DNA from: Deltaproteobacteria bacterium
GTDB lineage: Bacteria > Desulfobacterota > Syntrophia > Syntrophales > JAAYKM01
Direction: 5' to 3'
Assembly (NCBI GenBank): GCA_019136935.1
Contig: JAGVTI010000196.1
Span: 1 to 13,060 of the forward strand
Length of the DNA stretch: 13,060 nt
Shown here: piece after piece, positions 1-7,791 of the stretch
How positions within the stretch are numbered: position 1 is the first letter of the stretch
How the letters are laid out: every line of letters begins with the position of its first letter
Position numbers and translations under genes: made by a program
The notes under the pieces: generated by a model
What the model was told of the DNA's origin: nothing
Seen by the model: the letters and a program-made list of their open reading frames with translations, nothing else
Database searches by the model: none

Positions 1-63
1 GGCTGCGTCCAGTTCTCTCATCTTCATCCTCGATGTGTAGTATTGCCTGATCCCGTCACTCAT
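1..63 (-). CDS. Partial unidentified gene (N-terminal 21 codons)
   Basis: An open frame on the minus strand begins with ATG at 61-63 and runs off the left edge. The visible residues are MSDGIRQYYTSRMKMRELDA followed by A. A purine-rich ribosome site (AAGGGAG) sits about nine bases before the ATG, and an exact TATAAT lies on the same strand at 130-135, which supports a real start. The visible part is hydrophilic and has no signal peptide. Too little is visible to assign a family. Confidence 0.55.
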   Translation of the reverse strand, partial: MSDGIRQYYTSRMKMRELDAA

Positions 64-129
64 TTCAGCGGCTCCCTTCGCGGCCGGTCATCCTTGCGGC
101 CGGCATTCTGTCCGGTTTGTCACGGGCGC

Positions 130-158
130 ATTATAGCGATACACCTTGAAAATCTCAC
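130..158 (-). promoter_or_regulatory. Possible promoter for the leftward partial gene
   Basis: The minus strand carries a perfect TATAAT at 130-135. No good -35 is found at normal spacing (GTGAGA at 153-158 is a poor match), so an activator or the upstream G-run might compensate. The predicted transcript would have a leader of about 60 bases before the ATG at 63. Only the -10 is seen directly; the assignment is inference. Confidence 0.35.
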
Positions 159-229
159 CTGTTATTTTTCCCCCCCCCTGTAACCGTCCCGTCCAAGCCA
201 TCGGGCGGCAGCGATCATGACGGGCTTCA

Positions 230-259
230 CCCGGGATCAGCCGGCCGGGATGTTTTTTT
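230..259 (+). terminator. Terminator-like hairpin with no obvious upstream gene
   Basis: CCCGG at 230-234 can pair with CCGGG at 245-249 around a 10-base loop, and seven T follow at 253-259. This has the shape of an intrinsic terminator reading rightward. No rightward gene lies upstream, so it could end a small RNA, act as an attenuator if ompA transcription starts further left, or be chance. The stem is only five base pairs. Confidence 0.35.
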
Positions 260-280
260 GCCCTGACAGGCTGTTTTGAG

Positions 281-309
281 TTGAAAGACGGGGCAAACTT
301 GTGTAAATA
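281..309 (+). promoter_or_regulatory. Candidate ompA promoter
   Basis: TTGAAA at 281-286 (five of six bases match the -35 consensus) is followed after 17 bases by TAAATA at 304-309, a modest -10. It would give a leader of nearly 200 bases before ompA. A competing -10 (TAAAAT, 481-486) lies much closer to the gene but lacks a -35, so the choice is uncertain. Confidence 0.25.
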
Positions 310-508
310 GATAGGGCCATGGTTTTATCCTGCGTTGTTTCCGGAATTCGTTCTTTACTCAAGTCGGCGGTCGGTTTGGTTCAAAGGGGGGAGACGGTGA
401 AAAGGTTCCGGGGGATCGGAGGTCCTTGGCATGCGGATACCCACCGGACGTCTTTTTCATCGGATCATATGAAATCGATTTAAAATTTGTCTACAGGAGG
501 AAGAAAAA

Positions 509-1702
509 ATGAAGAGGAAAATGGTGTTTCTGTTGTTTGCGGTTATGCTGTCACTCATTCTCTGTGCACCTTCCATGGCGGCCAACCGCGCCGGAGCGTG
601 GTCCGTGACGCCTTTCATCGGCGGCTACAATTTCGACAGCGATGAAGATATCGACGACGCCGTCCTTTACGGCATGCGCATGGGGTACAACTTCACGAAG
701 AACTGGGCCCTGGAAGGCGTTCTGACCTACGCCGACTCCGAGCGGGATGAAAACGTCTGGGTTCCCGGTCCAGGAACTACTGCACCAGTAGGAAGCTGGG
801 TCCGTCGCTCCAACGACGTGGACATGTACGGCTACAAGCTGGAGGTGCTGTACAATTTCCTGCCTGACGGCATGTTCGTGCCCTTCGTGGCCGCCGGTGC
901 CGGCGGAAGGTACTTGGAATGGGACAAGGGCGGCAGCGATCATGATTTCATTGTCGATTACGGCGCCGGCCTGAAGATCTTCTTCGCGGACTGGATCGCC
1001 CTCCGCGGAGACATCCGCCATGTTTACCTGCCCCAGGAAGAGCTGAACAACGTCGAATACGGTGTCGGCCTGTCGTTCTTCTTCGGCGGCAAGAAGGAAG
1101 TCATCCCTGAGCCGGCTCCTGCACCGGCCCCGGCTCCCGCGCCGGTCGTTGCCCCCGTCACCGAGCCGGACACCGATGGCGACGGCGTCATCGACAGACT
1201 GGACCAGTGCCCCGATACGCCGGCCGGCGTGAAGGTTGACGCGGTCGGTTGTCCCCTGGATTCCGACAAGGACGGCGTCTACGATTATCTCGACAAGTGC
1301 CCCGATACGCCCATCGATCTGAAGGTGGACAAGGACGGCTGCCCCATGAAGGTCACCATCAACCTCAACGTCCTCTTCGATTTCGACAAGTCCGATATCA
1401 AACCCAAGTACCACAACGAAATCAAGAGAGTGGCCGACTACATGAACGCCTATCCGTGGGAAAAGGCCACCCTGGAAGGCCATACGGACAGCAAGGGGAC
1501 GGACGCCTACAACGAAAAGCTTTCCCAGCGCCGGGTTGACGCGGTACAGAAATACCTGGTGGAGAAATTCGGGATCAGCGCCGACCGCCTGAAGGCCGTC
1601 GGTTACGGCGAGTCGAAGCCCATCGCCACCAACGATACGGCGGAGGGCCGTCAGTTGAACCGCCGGGTTCAGGCCGTCATGGAAACCTACATCAAGAAGT
1701 AA
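509..1702 (+). CDS. OmpA-family outer membrane protein with thrombospondin type 3 repeats
   Basis: This 397-residue protein is an outer-membrane beta-barrel that anchors the membrane to peptidoglycan. Residues 1-24 are a signal peptide (KRK, hydrophobic core, cleavage after SMA). Residues 28-194 look like an eight-stranded OmpA-type barrel: alternating aromatic and polar segments, ending LSFFFGG. A Pro-Ala linker follows (199-219). Then come two Asp-rich calcium-binding thrombospondin type 3 repeats (221-280; DTDGDGVIDRLDQCPDTP and DSDKDGVYDYLDKCPDTP). The OmpA C-terminal domain spans 285-397, with D327 and R342 at the positions known to grip diaminopimelate in OmpA homologues (TDSKGTDAYNEKLSQRR). 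The start has a strong AGGAGG site. It stands alone and has its own terminator. An OprF-like porin or structural role is most likely; the exact function is not determined by the sequence. Confidence 0.95.
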   Translation: MKRKMVFLLFAVMLSLILCAPSMAANRAGAWSVTPFIGGYNFDSDEDIDDAVLYGMRMGYNFTKNWALEGVLTYADSERDENVWVPGPGTTAPVGSWVRRSNDVDMYGYKLEVLYNFLPDGMFVPFVAAGAGGRYLEWDKGGSDHDFIVDYGAGLKIFFADWIALRGDIRHVYLPQEELNNVEYGVGLSFFFGGKKEVIPEPAPAPAPAPAPVVAPVTEPDTDGDGVIDRLDQCPDTPAGVKVDAVGCPLDSDKDGVYDYLDKCPDTPIDLKVDKDGCPMKVTINLNVLFDFDKSDIKPKYHNEIKRVADYMNAYPWEKATLEGHTDSKGTDAYNEKLSQRRVDAVQKYLVEKFGISADRLKAVGYGESKPIATNDTAEGRQLNRRVQAVMETYIKK

Positions 1703-1729
1703 ATAAACGGATAAACTGATCAGCAACGG

Positions 1730-1768
1730 AAAGACCCCGGGAACTGCGCGCAGTCCCGGGGTCTTTTT
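1730..1768 (+). terminator. Strong intrinsic terminator of ompA, perhaps bidirectional
   Basis: The arms 1730-1742 and 1754-1766 are perfectly complementary over 13 bp (AAAGACCCCGGGA with TCCCGGGGTCTTT). The loop adds CTG/CAG pairs around CGCG after one bulged A. A T-run follows at 1764-1768. It lies between convergent ompA and phoR, 61 bases past the phoR stop. On the minus strand the T-run is only three bases, so it may stop phoR transcripts less well. Confidence 0.93.
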
Positions 1769-1828
1769 ATGTTGTCCACGCCCATTGACGGATTCCGGAT
1801 GCTTCGGAACGGCGGCGTATCCGATAAA

Positions 1829-3583
1829 TCAGGCTTCCGCATCCAGGGGGAAATGCAGGGAGACGGACGTCCCCTGTCCGGGGTCGCTCTCGATCAGCAT
1901 TCTTCCTCGATGCGCTTCCACCAGATGCTTCACGATGGACAAGCCCAGCCCGGTTCCGCCCAGCTGGCGGGAACGGGCCTTGTCGACGCGGTAAAACCGC
2001 TGCCCCAGCTTGGGGATTTCGCCTTTGGGGATGCCGATGCCCGTGTCGGTGATGCGGATCACCATTTCCCCCTCCGCCCGGAAGATTTCAACGGTGATCG
2101 TTCCTCCCTCCGGGGTGAACTTGACGGCGTTGTCGACGATGTTGATGAGAATCTGGGAGAGGCGGTCCCGGTCCGCCCGGAATCGGAGAGTTTCATCGGG
2201 CAGGTTCCGGACCAGCCGCAGGCGTTTTTCCTCCAGGCGGTTCTCCGCCATGGCCAGGACGCCCTCCACCACCTCTTTCGGATCGATCTCTTCCGTATGG
2301 AGTCTCGACTCCCCGAGTTCGATGTCGGACAGGGCGAGCAGGTCGTTCACCAGCCGGTTCAGACGCAGGGCGTTGTCCCGGATGGTACGCAGAAAACGCC
2401 GGCCCGTTTCAGGATCGTCGATTCCACCCTCTTCCAGCGTTTCGACGAAACCGATGATGTTCGTCAGGGGCGTTTTAATCTCATGGGAAACATTGGCGAC
2501 GAAATCGACCCGCATTTTCTCCAGATGCTTCAACCGCGTTACATCGTGAAAAACGAGCAGGGTTTTACAGGCATCCCCCGGCAGGCCGCGGATCGCGGAA
2601 ATGCTGATCTCGAGGATCCGCTCCCGTTCCCGGCGGAGGGAGATCTCCTGGAGGACCGGTTCCCCCGTCGCCATGAAACGCTCCAGGGCCTGCTGAAGGT
2701 CCGCGTTCCGGAAGGCCTCGAGAAGGGTTTTCCCCCGCCATTGCGCCGGAGGATACTCCATCATCTCTCCGAGCGCGCGGTTCACCCTTTCAATCCGGTT
2801 CCGACCGTCCAGAACGACCAGGCCCTCCACCATGCTGTTGAAGACGGCGGTCAGGATTCCTTTCTCCGCCGTCGCCATGGCGATCCGCGCTTCCAGTTCT
2901 TCCACCATGTGGTTGATATTTTTCGCCAGGCGGCCGATTTCATCGCCACGATCGACGGGAAGCGATCCCGGGGGAACACCTTCGGTGACCTTTTCCGTAA
3001 AAGCGGCCATCCGCCGCACCGGTACCATGATCTTCGCCGCAAAGGCAAAAGCCAGGAAAATGGACAGCAGCAGGACCGGGAACGCGGACAGCAGAAGGGT
3101 CTTCCAGAAATCCGCGGCCACTTTCTCCACCTCGACCAGGGGACGGGACAGGCGGACATAGGCCACGATTTTCCGGTCGTTTCCCCGGATCGGCAGGGCG
3201 ATATAAAGCATGTTCGTTTTCAACGTGGCACTGTAACGCATGCTGATCCCCTGGCCTTTGAGACGGGACTCCTGTATTTCCGGGCGGTTCAGATGATTGT
3301 CGAACGGCCCGGACCGGCCGGATGAATCGCCCATGACCCCCCCCGCCGCATCGATCAGGGTCAGCCGCGCCCGGGTATCCCGGGTCAGGTAAGGCAGGTA
3401 TTTCATCACACTCTCCACCGGCAGGTTCGAGATGACCCGACCCTCGTTCAGGAGATCTTCCGTAATCTTCTCGGTCATCCCCTGGCGGACCTGGCGGTCG
3501 ATGAAGATACCCAGGGTGACGAAGGAAATCGCCAGAATGGCGAGATAGACCAGGCCGAACCTGATCAGAAGACGATTAGTCAT
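1829..3583 (-). CDS. phoR: Phosphate-regulon sensor histidine kinase PhoR
   Basis: A 584-residue membrane histidine kinase that, in the known pathway, phosphorylates PhoB when phosphate is scarce. The order is TM helix 10-28, a periplasmic domain of about 130 residues, TM helix 162-184, HAMP (about 185-238), PAS (about 240-350), HisKA with phospho-acceptor H367 (NVSHEIKTP), and HATPase_c. The last shows the N-box (INIVDNAVKF), DTGIGIP (from 513) and GGTGLGLS (542-549). I chose ATG at 3581-3583 rather than an ATG 24 codons upstream, because it overlaps the phoU stop by 8 bases (ATGACTAA) and begins just before the first membrane helix. Its ribosome site is weak, so translation is probably coupled to phoU. 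The large periplasmic loop differs from E. coli PhoR, which has almost none, but is common in other phyla. No response regulator adjoins it. Confidence 0.9.
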   Translation of the reverse strand: MTNRLLIRFGLVYLAILAISFVTLGIFIDRQVRQGMTEKITEDLLNEGRVISNLPVESVMKYLPYLTRDTRARLTLIDAAGGVMGDSSGRSGPFDNHLNRPEIQESRLKGQGISMRYSATLKTNMLYIALPIRGNDRKIVAYVRLSRPLVEVEKVAADFWKTLLLSAFPVLLLSIFLAFAFAAKIMVPVRRMAAFTEKVTEGVPPGSLPVDRGDEIGRLAKNINHMVEELEARIAMATAEKGILTAVFNSMVEGLVVLDGRNRIERVNRALGEMMEYPPAQWRGKTLLEAFRNADLQQALERFMATGEPVLQEISLRRERERILEISISAIRGLPGDACKTLLVFHDVTRLKHLEKMRVDFVANVSHEIKTPLTNIIGFVETLEEGGIDDPETGRRFLRTIRDNALRLNRLVNDLLALSDIELGESRLHTEEIDPKEVVEGVLAMAENRLEEKRLRLVRNLPDETLRFRADRDRLSQILINIVDNAVKFTPEGGTITVEIFRAEGEMVIRITDTGIGIPKGEIPKLGQRFYRVDKARSRQLGGTGLGLSIVKHLVEAHRGRMLIESDPGQGTSVSLHFPLDAEA

Positions 3584-4271
3584 TTTTCGGAATCTCACAG
3601 ACCGGCTGATGACGAACGCTCTCACCGGTGACCATGTAGATGACCATGTCGGCAATTCCCTCGGCGTGATCCGAAATCCGCTCCAGGTTCTTGGAGATCT
3701 GCATGATGATCAAGGACGCATGGATCTTACGGGGGTCCTCCATCATGTAGGTCAGAAGCTCCCGGAAAATCTGTTCGTTCATCTGATCGATCATGGCGTC
3801 ATCGGCCTTGACCTTTCCCGCCAGGGCCGCATCTTCGTGCACCAGGGCGTCCAGGCTTTCCCGGATCATTTCCCGGGCCAGTTCCGACATCCGCGGGAGA
3901 TCGATGTAGGGCTTGATTTGAGGGATCTCGTTGAGAATGATGGCCTTTTCCGCGATATTGGCCGCCATGTCGCCGATCCTTTCCAGGTGACCGTTGATCT
4001 TGATCGCCGTCGTGATGAAGCGGAGATCCCTCGCGGCGGGTTGTCTCAAGGCGAGCAGACGGATGCACTTTTCCTCGATTTCCACATCCAGCCGGTCGAT
4101 CAGGTCGTCGTCGCAGATCACCTGTCTCGCCAGGTCCGAATCACGCTCCAGCAGGGAATTGATTCCCCTCTCGATGGACTTTTCCGTCATGGCTCCCATG
4201 TAAAGGAGACTTTCCTTGACGTCCTGGAGCTCCTTTTCATACTGCAGGCTCGTGTGTCTCTTGTCCTCCAT
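3576..4271 (-). CDS. phoU: Phosphate signalling protein PhoU
   Basis: A 231-residue cytoplasmic helical protein that links the PstSCAB transporter to PhoR and holds the kinase off when phosphate is plentiful. It consists of two similar three-helix halves. Each has the ExxxD metal-binding signature of the family: E97-D101 in HLERIGDMAANIAE and E197-D201 in NLERISDHAEGIAD. The length is typical. ATG at 4269-4271 follows a G-rich ribosome site (AGGGGG) about ten bases away. It lies 58 bases after pstB, with a stable hairpin between them, and its stop overlaps the phoR start. The roughly 15-residue C-terminal tail after the last helix (from about 217) is not part of the core fold. Confidence 0.95.
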   Translation of the reverse strand: MEDKRHTSLQYEKELQDVKESLLYMGAMTEKSIERGINSLLERDSDLARQVICDDDLIDRLDVEIEEKCIRLLALRQPAARDLRFITTAIKINGHLERIGDMAANIAEKAIILNEIPQIKPYIDLPRMSELAREMIRESLDALVHEDAALAGKVKADDAMIDQMNEQIFRELLTYMMEDPRKIHASLIIMQISKNLERISDHAEGIADMVIYMVTGESVRHQPVCEIPKND

Positions 4272-4310
4272 CGTTTCTTACCCCCTGATACATCGACCGC
4301 GTCTCCCCTT

Positions 4311-4326
4311 GTCCCGTTTCCGGGAC
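4311..4326 (-). other. Intercistronic stem-loop between pstB and phoU
   Basis: On the transcribed strand GTCCCG, GAAA and CGGGAC form a perfect six-pair stem closed by a GNRA tetraloop. It starts three bases after the pstB stop. No T-run follows, so it is not an intrinsic terminator. It could protect the upstream pst mRNA from 3' exonucleases after processing, lowering phoU-phoR relative to pstSCAB. The structure is seen; the role is inferred. Confidence 0.5.
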
Positions 4327-4329
4327 CGG

Positions 4330-5091
4330 TCAACCGAACCGGCCGGTGATATAATCTTCCGTCTGCTTGACGGACGGATTGGTAAAGATCTTTTCCGTCA
4401 GCTCGTACTCGACAAGTCTGCCCAGGTAAAAGAAGCCCGTCATGTCCGAGATGCGCGCCGCCTGCTGCATATTGTGGGTTACGATGATGATCGTGTATTT
4501 TTTCTTCAGTTCCTCGACCAGTTCTTCGATCTTCGCCGTCGAGATGGGATCGAGGGCGGAGGTGGGTTCGTCCATGAGAAGCACGTCCGGCTTCATGGCC
4601 AGGGCCCGGGCAATGCACAGGCGCTGCTGCTGCCCTCCGGACAGCGCCATTGCCGAGCGGTCCAGAATATCCTTTACCTCGTCCCACAACACGGCCTGCC
4701 GGAGACTCTCCTCCACCAGGTTCCTGAGATCGGCCTTTGCGGCCACGCCGGAGAGTTTCGGCCCGAAAGTGATGTTGTTGAAAATCGATTTCGGAAAAGG
4801 ATTGGGTTTTTGAAAAACCATGCCGATCTTTTTCCGGATCTCCACCGGATCGACATCCGGACCGTAGATATCCCGGTCCTCGAAAACGACTTCCCCTTCC
4901 ACCCGGGCCTCGGGAATCAGGTCGTTCATGCGGTTCAAAAGACGCAGCAGGGTCGATTTCCCGCATCCCGACGGACCGATCAAGGCGGTGATCCGATGCT
5001 TCTGAAATCTCATGGAGATATCCGTCAGGGCCCTGAATTTCCCATAGTAGAAATGAACGCGATTCGTTTCGATAATACTATCCTTTTCCAC
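4330..5091 (-). CDS. pstB: Phosphate ABC transporter ATP-binding protein PstB
   Basis: The ATPase of the high-affinity phosphate importer, bound to the inner face of PstA and PstC. The motifs are all intact (numbered from the upstream GTG): Walker [10 protein letters not shown] (42-50), Q-loop at Q97 ([10 protein letters not shown]), signature LSGGQQQR (153-160), Walker B VLLMDEP (173-179) and switch H209 (THN). The [10 protein letters not shown] start and the C-terminal DYITGRFG are PstB hallmarks. Two GTG starts are possible. GTG at 5098-5100 overlaps the pstA stop. GTG at 5089-5091 (253 residues) has a far better ribosome site (AAGGTGG five bases upstream), so I prefer it. Either way translation is likely coupled to pstA. 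No ATG start is available in frame nearby. Confidence 0.95.
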   Translation of the reverse strand: MEKDSIIETNRVHFYYGKFRALTDISMRFQKHRITALIGPSGCGKSTLLRLLNRMNDLIPEARVEGEVVFEDRDIYGPDVDPVEIRKKIGMVFQKPNPFPKSIFNNITFGPKLSGVAAKADLRNLVEESLRQAVLWDEVKDILDRSAMALSGGQQQRLCIARALAMKPDVLLMDEPTSALDPISTAKIEELVEELKKKYTIIIVTHNMQQAARISDMTGFFYLGRLVEYELTEKIFTNPSVKQTEDYITGRFG

Positions 5092-5093
5092 AT

Positions 5094-5948
5094 TTACCAC
5101 CTTTTCTTTTTTCTCACGACACTTCTGATCACGATCGCAAACAGATCGATCCCCAGGACAAGACCGACCAGCACCAGAACCGTTCCATACTGGAGGGGCC
5201 GGGTCTGGTCGATGAAGGTGCCCGCCGTGGCCAGAACGTAAATATGATAGGGCAGTGCCATGACTTCGTCAAATATGGATCCGGGCAGCTTCGCCGTGTA
5301 AAAAGCCGCCGCCGTGAACATGATCGGCGCCGTCTCCCCCGCGGCACGCCCGATACCCAGGATGGAGCCCGTCAGGATCCCCGGCAGCGCGGAGGGCAGG
5401 ACCACCTTCCAGATGGTCAGCCATTTCGATACCCCCAGCGCCAGCGAGGCCTCGCGGAAAGTCTGGGGAACGGCTTTCAGGGCCTCTTCCGTGGCGCCGA
5501 TGATGGTCGGCAGAATCAGAATCCCCAGGGTCAGGGCCCCCGAAAGGATACAGGACCCGAAGCCGAGAAAAACGACGAAAAAACCCAGGCCGAACAGGCC
5601 GAAGACAACGGAGGGAACCCCCGCCAGGCAGTTGACACCGATGCGGATGACCCGGACGATTTTTCCCTGCCGGGCATATTCCGTCAGGTAGATGGCGGAA
5701 ACGATTCCAAGCGGGAGCGCCACGGCCACGGCCCCGAGCGTCAGGTACAGGGTCCCCAGGATGGCGGGCAGGATGCCGCCCTTCGTCATGGAATCCATGG
5801 GCGGCAGGGTCAGGAAATCCCAGGTGACGGCCCGGAATCCGTTCAGAAATATATAGACCAGCAGCCCCCCCAGAGAAAACAGGAGCAGGCCCGCCGACAG
5901 GGTGACCAGGGCAAAGAAAAGGGATTGTTTAAAATAACGCCGTCTCAT
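5094..5948 (-). CDS. pstA: Phosphate ABC transporter permease PstA
   Basis: A 284-residue inner-membrane permease that forms the phosphate channel with PstC. It begins with a positive MRRR cluster and a first helix (about 8-35), and has about six membrane segments in all. The cytoplasmic coupling loop (EAA motif, about 154-191) reads [20 protein letters not shown] and is followed by [10 protein letters not shown], which is typical of PstA. I chose ATG at 5946-5948 because AAGGAG lies ten bases upstream and the extension before it is Arg/Lys/Glu-rich with no membrane character. The 58-base gap after pstC contains two near copies of AAGGAACGGA. The stop abuts or overlaps the pstB start. Confidence 0.93.
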   Translation of the reverse strand: MRRRYFKQSLFFALVTLSAGLLLFSLGGLLVYIFLNGFRAVTWDFLTLPPMDSMTKGGILPAILGTLYLTLGAVAVALPLGIVSAIYLTEYARQGKIVRVIRIGVNCLAGVPSVVFGLFGLGFFVVFLGFGSCILSGALTLGILILPTIIGATEEALKAVPQTFREASLALGVSKWLTIWKVVLPSALPGILTGSILGIGRAAGETAPIMFTAAAFYTAKLPGSIFDEVMALPYHIYVLATAGTFIDQTRPLQYGTVLVLVGLVLGIDLFAIVIRSVVRKKKRW

Positions 5949-6006
5949 CGCATCTCTTCTCCTTTTCCGTTCCTTTCTCTCCGTTCCTTCATCACCTGGG
6001 CGGCGC

Positions 6007-6900
6007 CTACAATGTACCCGATCCTTCTTCCCGGAATTTATGGGACACGTAGTCGGCAACGAGATTGAAAATCAGGGTCATGAAAAACAGGACGATACCC
6101 GTCGCAAACAGGGCGTGGTAGTGACCGCTTCGGAACGGCGCCTCGCCCATCTCCGCGGCGATACTGGCCGGCATGGGCCGCACCGAATCGAACAGGGATT
6201 CCGGTATCGCCGCCGCGCCGCCCGCCACCATGAGAACCACCATCGTTTCGCCGATGGCCCGGGCCATCCCTAAAATGACCGACGTCATGATCCCGGAGAA
6301 GGCGGAAGGGACGATCACGCGGACGATGGTCTCGTATTTCGTCGCCCCCAGGGCGTAGGAGGCCTCCTTGAACTCTTTGGGGACGGCGTACAGGGCGTCT
6401 TCCGAGATGCTCGAAATGGTCGGCACGGCCATCAGCGCCAGGATAAGGGAGGCGTTCACGATATTCAGACCGGTGGGCAGGTCGAAGGTTTCCTGGAGCC
6501 ACGGGGCAAGGACAACCATGCCGAAGAATCCGAGAACAACCGAGGGAAGACCCGCAAGGAGCTCGATGACCGATTTCAGAACTTCTTTCAGCGCCGCCGG
6601 AGCGATTTCGGAAATATAGACCGCCGACATGACCCCGATGGGCACGGCGATCAGGGAGGAGAAGAAAGTCACGATCAGGGAACCGACAATCAGGGGCCAG
6701 ATCCCGTAGGAAGGGGGCTGATACGTCGGGTACCATTCATTCCCGAAGAGAAAATCCCAGAGGGTGACCTCCTTGAAAATGGGAATCCCTTCCCGGAAAA
6801 GAAACAGCACGATCAGAAAAAGGATCAGCAGGGAAACGATCGCGAACAAAAAGAAAATGTTCTTGATCAGCTTTTCTTTCCGCCGGCGTGTTATTTTCAA
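6007..6900 (-). CDS. pstC: Phosphate ABC transporter permease PstC
   Basis: A 297-residue inner-membrane permease, partner of PstA. An Arg/Lys-rich start (MKITRRRKEK) leads into a long first helix (about 14-35), followed by a periplasmic segment with FLFGNEWYPTY, the characteristic FxxGxxWxP pattern of PstC. About five more helices follow. The EAA coupling loop (about 167-205, EDALYAVPKEFKEASYALGA) precedes ARAIGETMVV. The start codon is TTG at 6898-6900, supported by AAAGGGAG six to seven bases upstream; there is no better ATG. The gene begins 40 bases after pstS. TTG may keep permease synthesis below that of the binding protein, which is inference. Confidence 0.93.
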   Translation of the reverse strand: MKITRRRKEKLIKNIFFLFAIVSLLILFLIVLFLFREGIPIFKEVTLWDFLFGNEWYPTYQPPSYGIWPLIVGSLIVTFFSSLIAVPIGVMSAVYISEIAPAALKEVLKSVIELLAGLPSVVLGFFGMVVLAPWLQETFDLPTGLNIVNASLILALMAVPTISSISEDALYAVPKEFKEASYALGATKYETIVRVIVPSAFSGIMTSVILGMARAIGETMVVLMVAGGAAAIPESLFDSVRPMPASIAAEMGEAPFRSGHYHALFATGIVLFFMTLIFNLVADYVSHKFREEGSGTL

Positions 6901-6940
6901 TGCGCTCTCCCTTTCCGGATCATCAGGCGTACAGGAATTT

Positions 6941-7762
6941 CTAGTGCTTTTTCACCGGCACAAATCCCGTTTTCTCCACGATTCTCTGCCCTTCCTTACC
7001 CAGGACGAATTGGACGAATCCCGCCACGCCCCCCTTCGGTTCGCCGCTGGTCACCATGTACAGGGGACGCGATACGGGATACCGCCTGGAAACGGCGGTC
7101 TCCGTGGTTGCAGGGATCCCGTTGACCGTCAGGGGTTTTACGCTTTTATTGAGATAGCCGATACCGATATAGCCGATGGCGTACCTGTTTTTTGAAATCA
7201 CCTGGACAATGGCTCCGCTCGAAGCCTGCATCTGCGCCCTGGGTGTCACTTTCGCGCCGTGGAGGACCAGCTGTCCCCAGGATTCGAAGGTCCCCGAACT
7301 GCTGTCCCGGGAAACGACCACAATGGACAGATTTTCGCCCCCGACTTCCTTCCAGTTCCGGATTTTTCCCTGGTAGATCTGGCTCAGCTGGTCGATGGTC
7401 AGGTTTTTCACCCGGTTGCGCGGATGCACGATGGGAACGATGGCATCCATGGCGATGGGATGAAGGACGGGCCGGATGCCTCTTTTCCCGGCCAGTTTGG
7501 TTTCCTCCGGTTTCAGTTCCCGCGAAGAATTGGCGATATCCGTCGATTTATCGATGAGGGCCTTGATGCCGTCCCCCGATCCGCCGCCGGAAAGGGAGAT
7601 ATTCAATCCGGGATGACTTTTCATGTAGGCCTCGGCCTCCGCCTGGACGACGGGCAGTACCGTGGTCGATCCCTTCACCACAATGACGGATGCGGCCGGA
7701 CTCGTCTGAATCGTGGCGAGAAGGCCCAGAAGGGCGAGAAGACATAACTTGATCGGGTGCAT
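6941..7762 (-). CDS. pstS: Phosphate ABC transporter substrate-binding protein PstS
   Basis: The periplasmic phosphate receptor of the Pst importer, 273 residues, with a class II periplasmic binding fold. Residues 1-24 are a Sec signal peptide (hydrophobic core, SPAA then S). Phosphate-contacting loops typical of the family are visible: KGSTTVLP (30-37), SGGGSGDG (58-65) and SRDSSSGTFESW (151-162). It ends GFVPVKKH, as in the shorter PstS type found with PstCAB in many bacteria, rather than the longer E. coli form. ATG at 7760-7762 follows AGGAGGAA at good spacing. It is the first gene of the operon and sits directly behind a Pho box and -10 element. There is no lipobox cysteine, so it should be soluble in the periplasm. 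Confidence 0.95.
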   Translation of the reverse strand: MHPIKLCLLALLGLLATIQTSPAASVIVVKGSTTVLPVVQAEAEAYMKSHPGLNISLSGGGSGDGIKALIDKSTDIANSSRELKPEETKLAGKRGIRPVLHPIAMDAIVPIVHPRNRVKNLTIDQLSQIYQGKIRNWKEVGGENLSIVVVSRDSSSGTFESWGQLVLHGAKVTPRAQMQASSGAIVQVISKNRYAIGYIGIGYLNKSVKPLTVNGIPATTETAVSRRYPVSRPLYMVTSGEPKGGVAGFVQFVLGKEGQRIVEKTGFVPVKKH

Positions 7763-7791
7763 TGATATTCCTCCTGTTCATATTGCAGCGG

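Larger units (their letters stand above)
64..508. other. 445-nt intergenic region upstream of ompA
   Basis: No convincing coding frame is seen. From left to right it holds a minus-strand TATAAT (130-135), a run of nine C after five T (165-178), an 18-bp sequence repeated exactly inside ompA (203-220 and 928-945), and a terminator-like hairpin followed by seven T (230-259). The likely ompA leader follows. Candidate plus-strand promoters are TTGAAA at 281-286 with TAAATA at 304-309 (17-bp spacer), and a TAAAAT at 481-486 without a clear -35. A strong AGGAGG ribosome site lies just before the ompA ATG. Confidence 0.6.

Noticed and set aside
1103..1169. Pro-Ala codon repeat as a possible DNA repeat element
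   Set aside because: It encodes the flexible linker between barrel and periplasmic domain of the OmpA protein, which explains it.
551..1726. 391-codon minus-strand open frame opposite ompA
   Set aside because: It is the mirror of ompA, has no recognisable motif and lacks a sensible start. GC-rich genes often leave long open antisense frames.
1769..3325. 518-codon plus-strand open frame opposite phoR
   Set aside because: phoR has complete kinase motifs on the other strand; this frame shows low-complexity His/Gln/Arg-rich composition typical of antisense shadows.
4216..5241. 341-codon plus-strand open frame opposite pstB
   Set aside because: Shadow of pstB and pstA; its composition is not protein-like.
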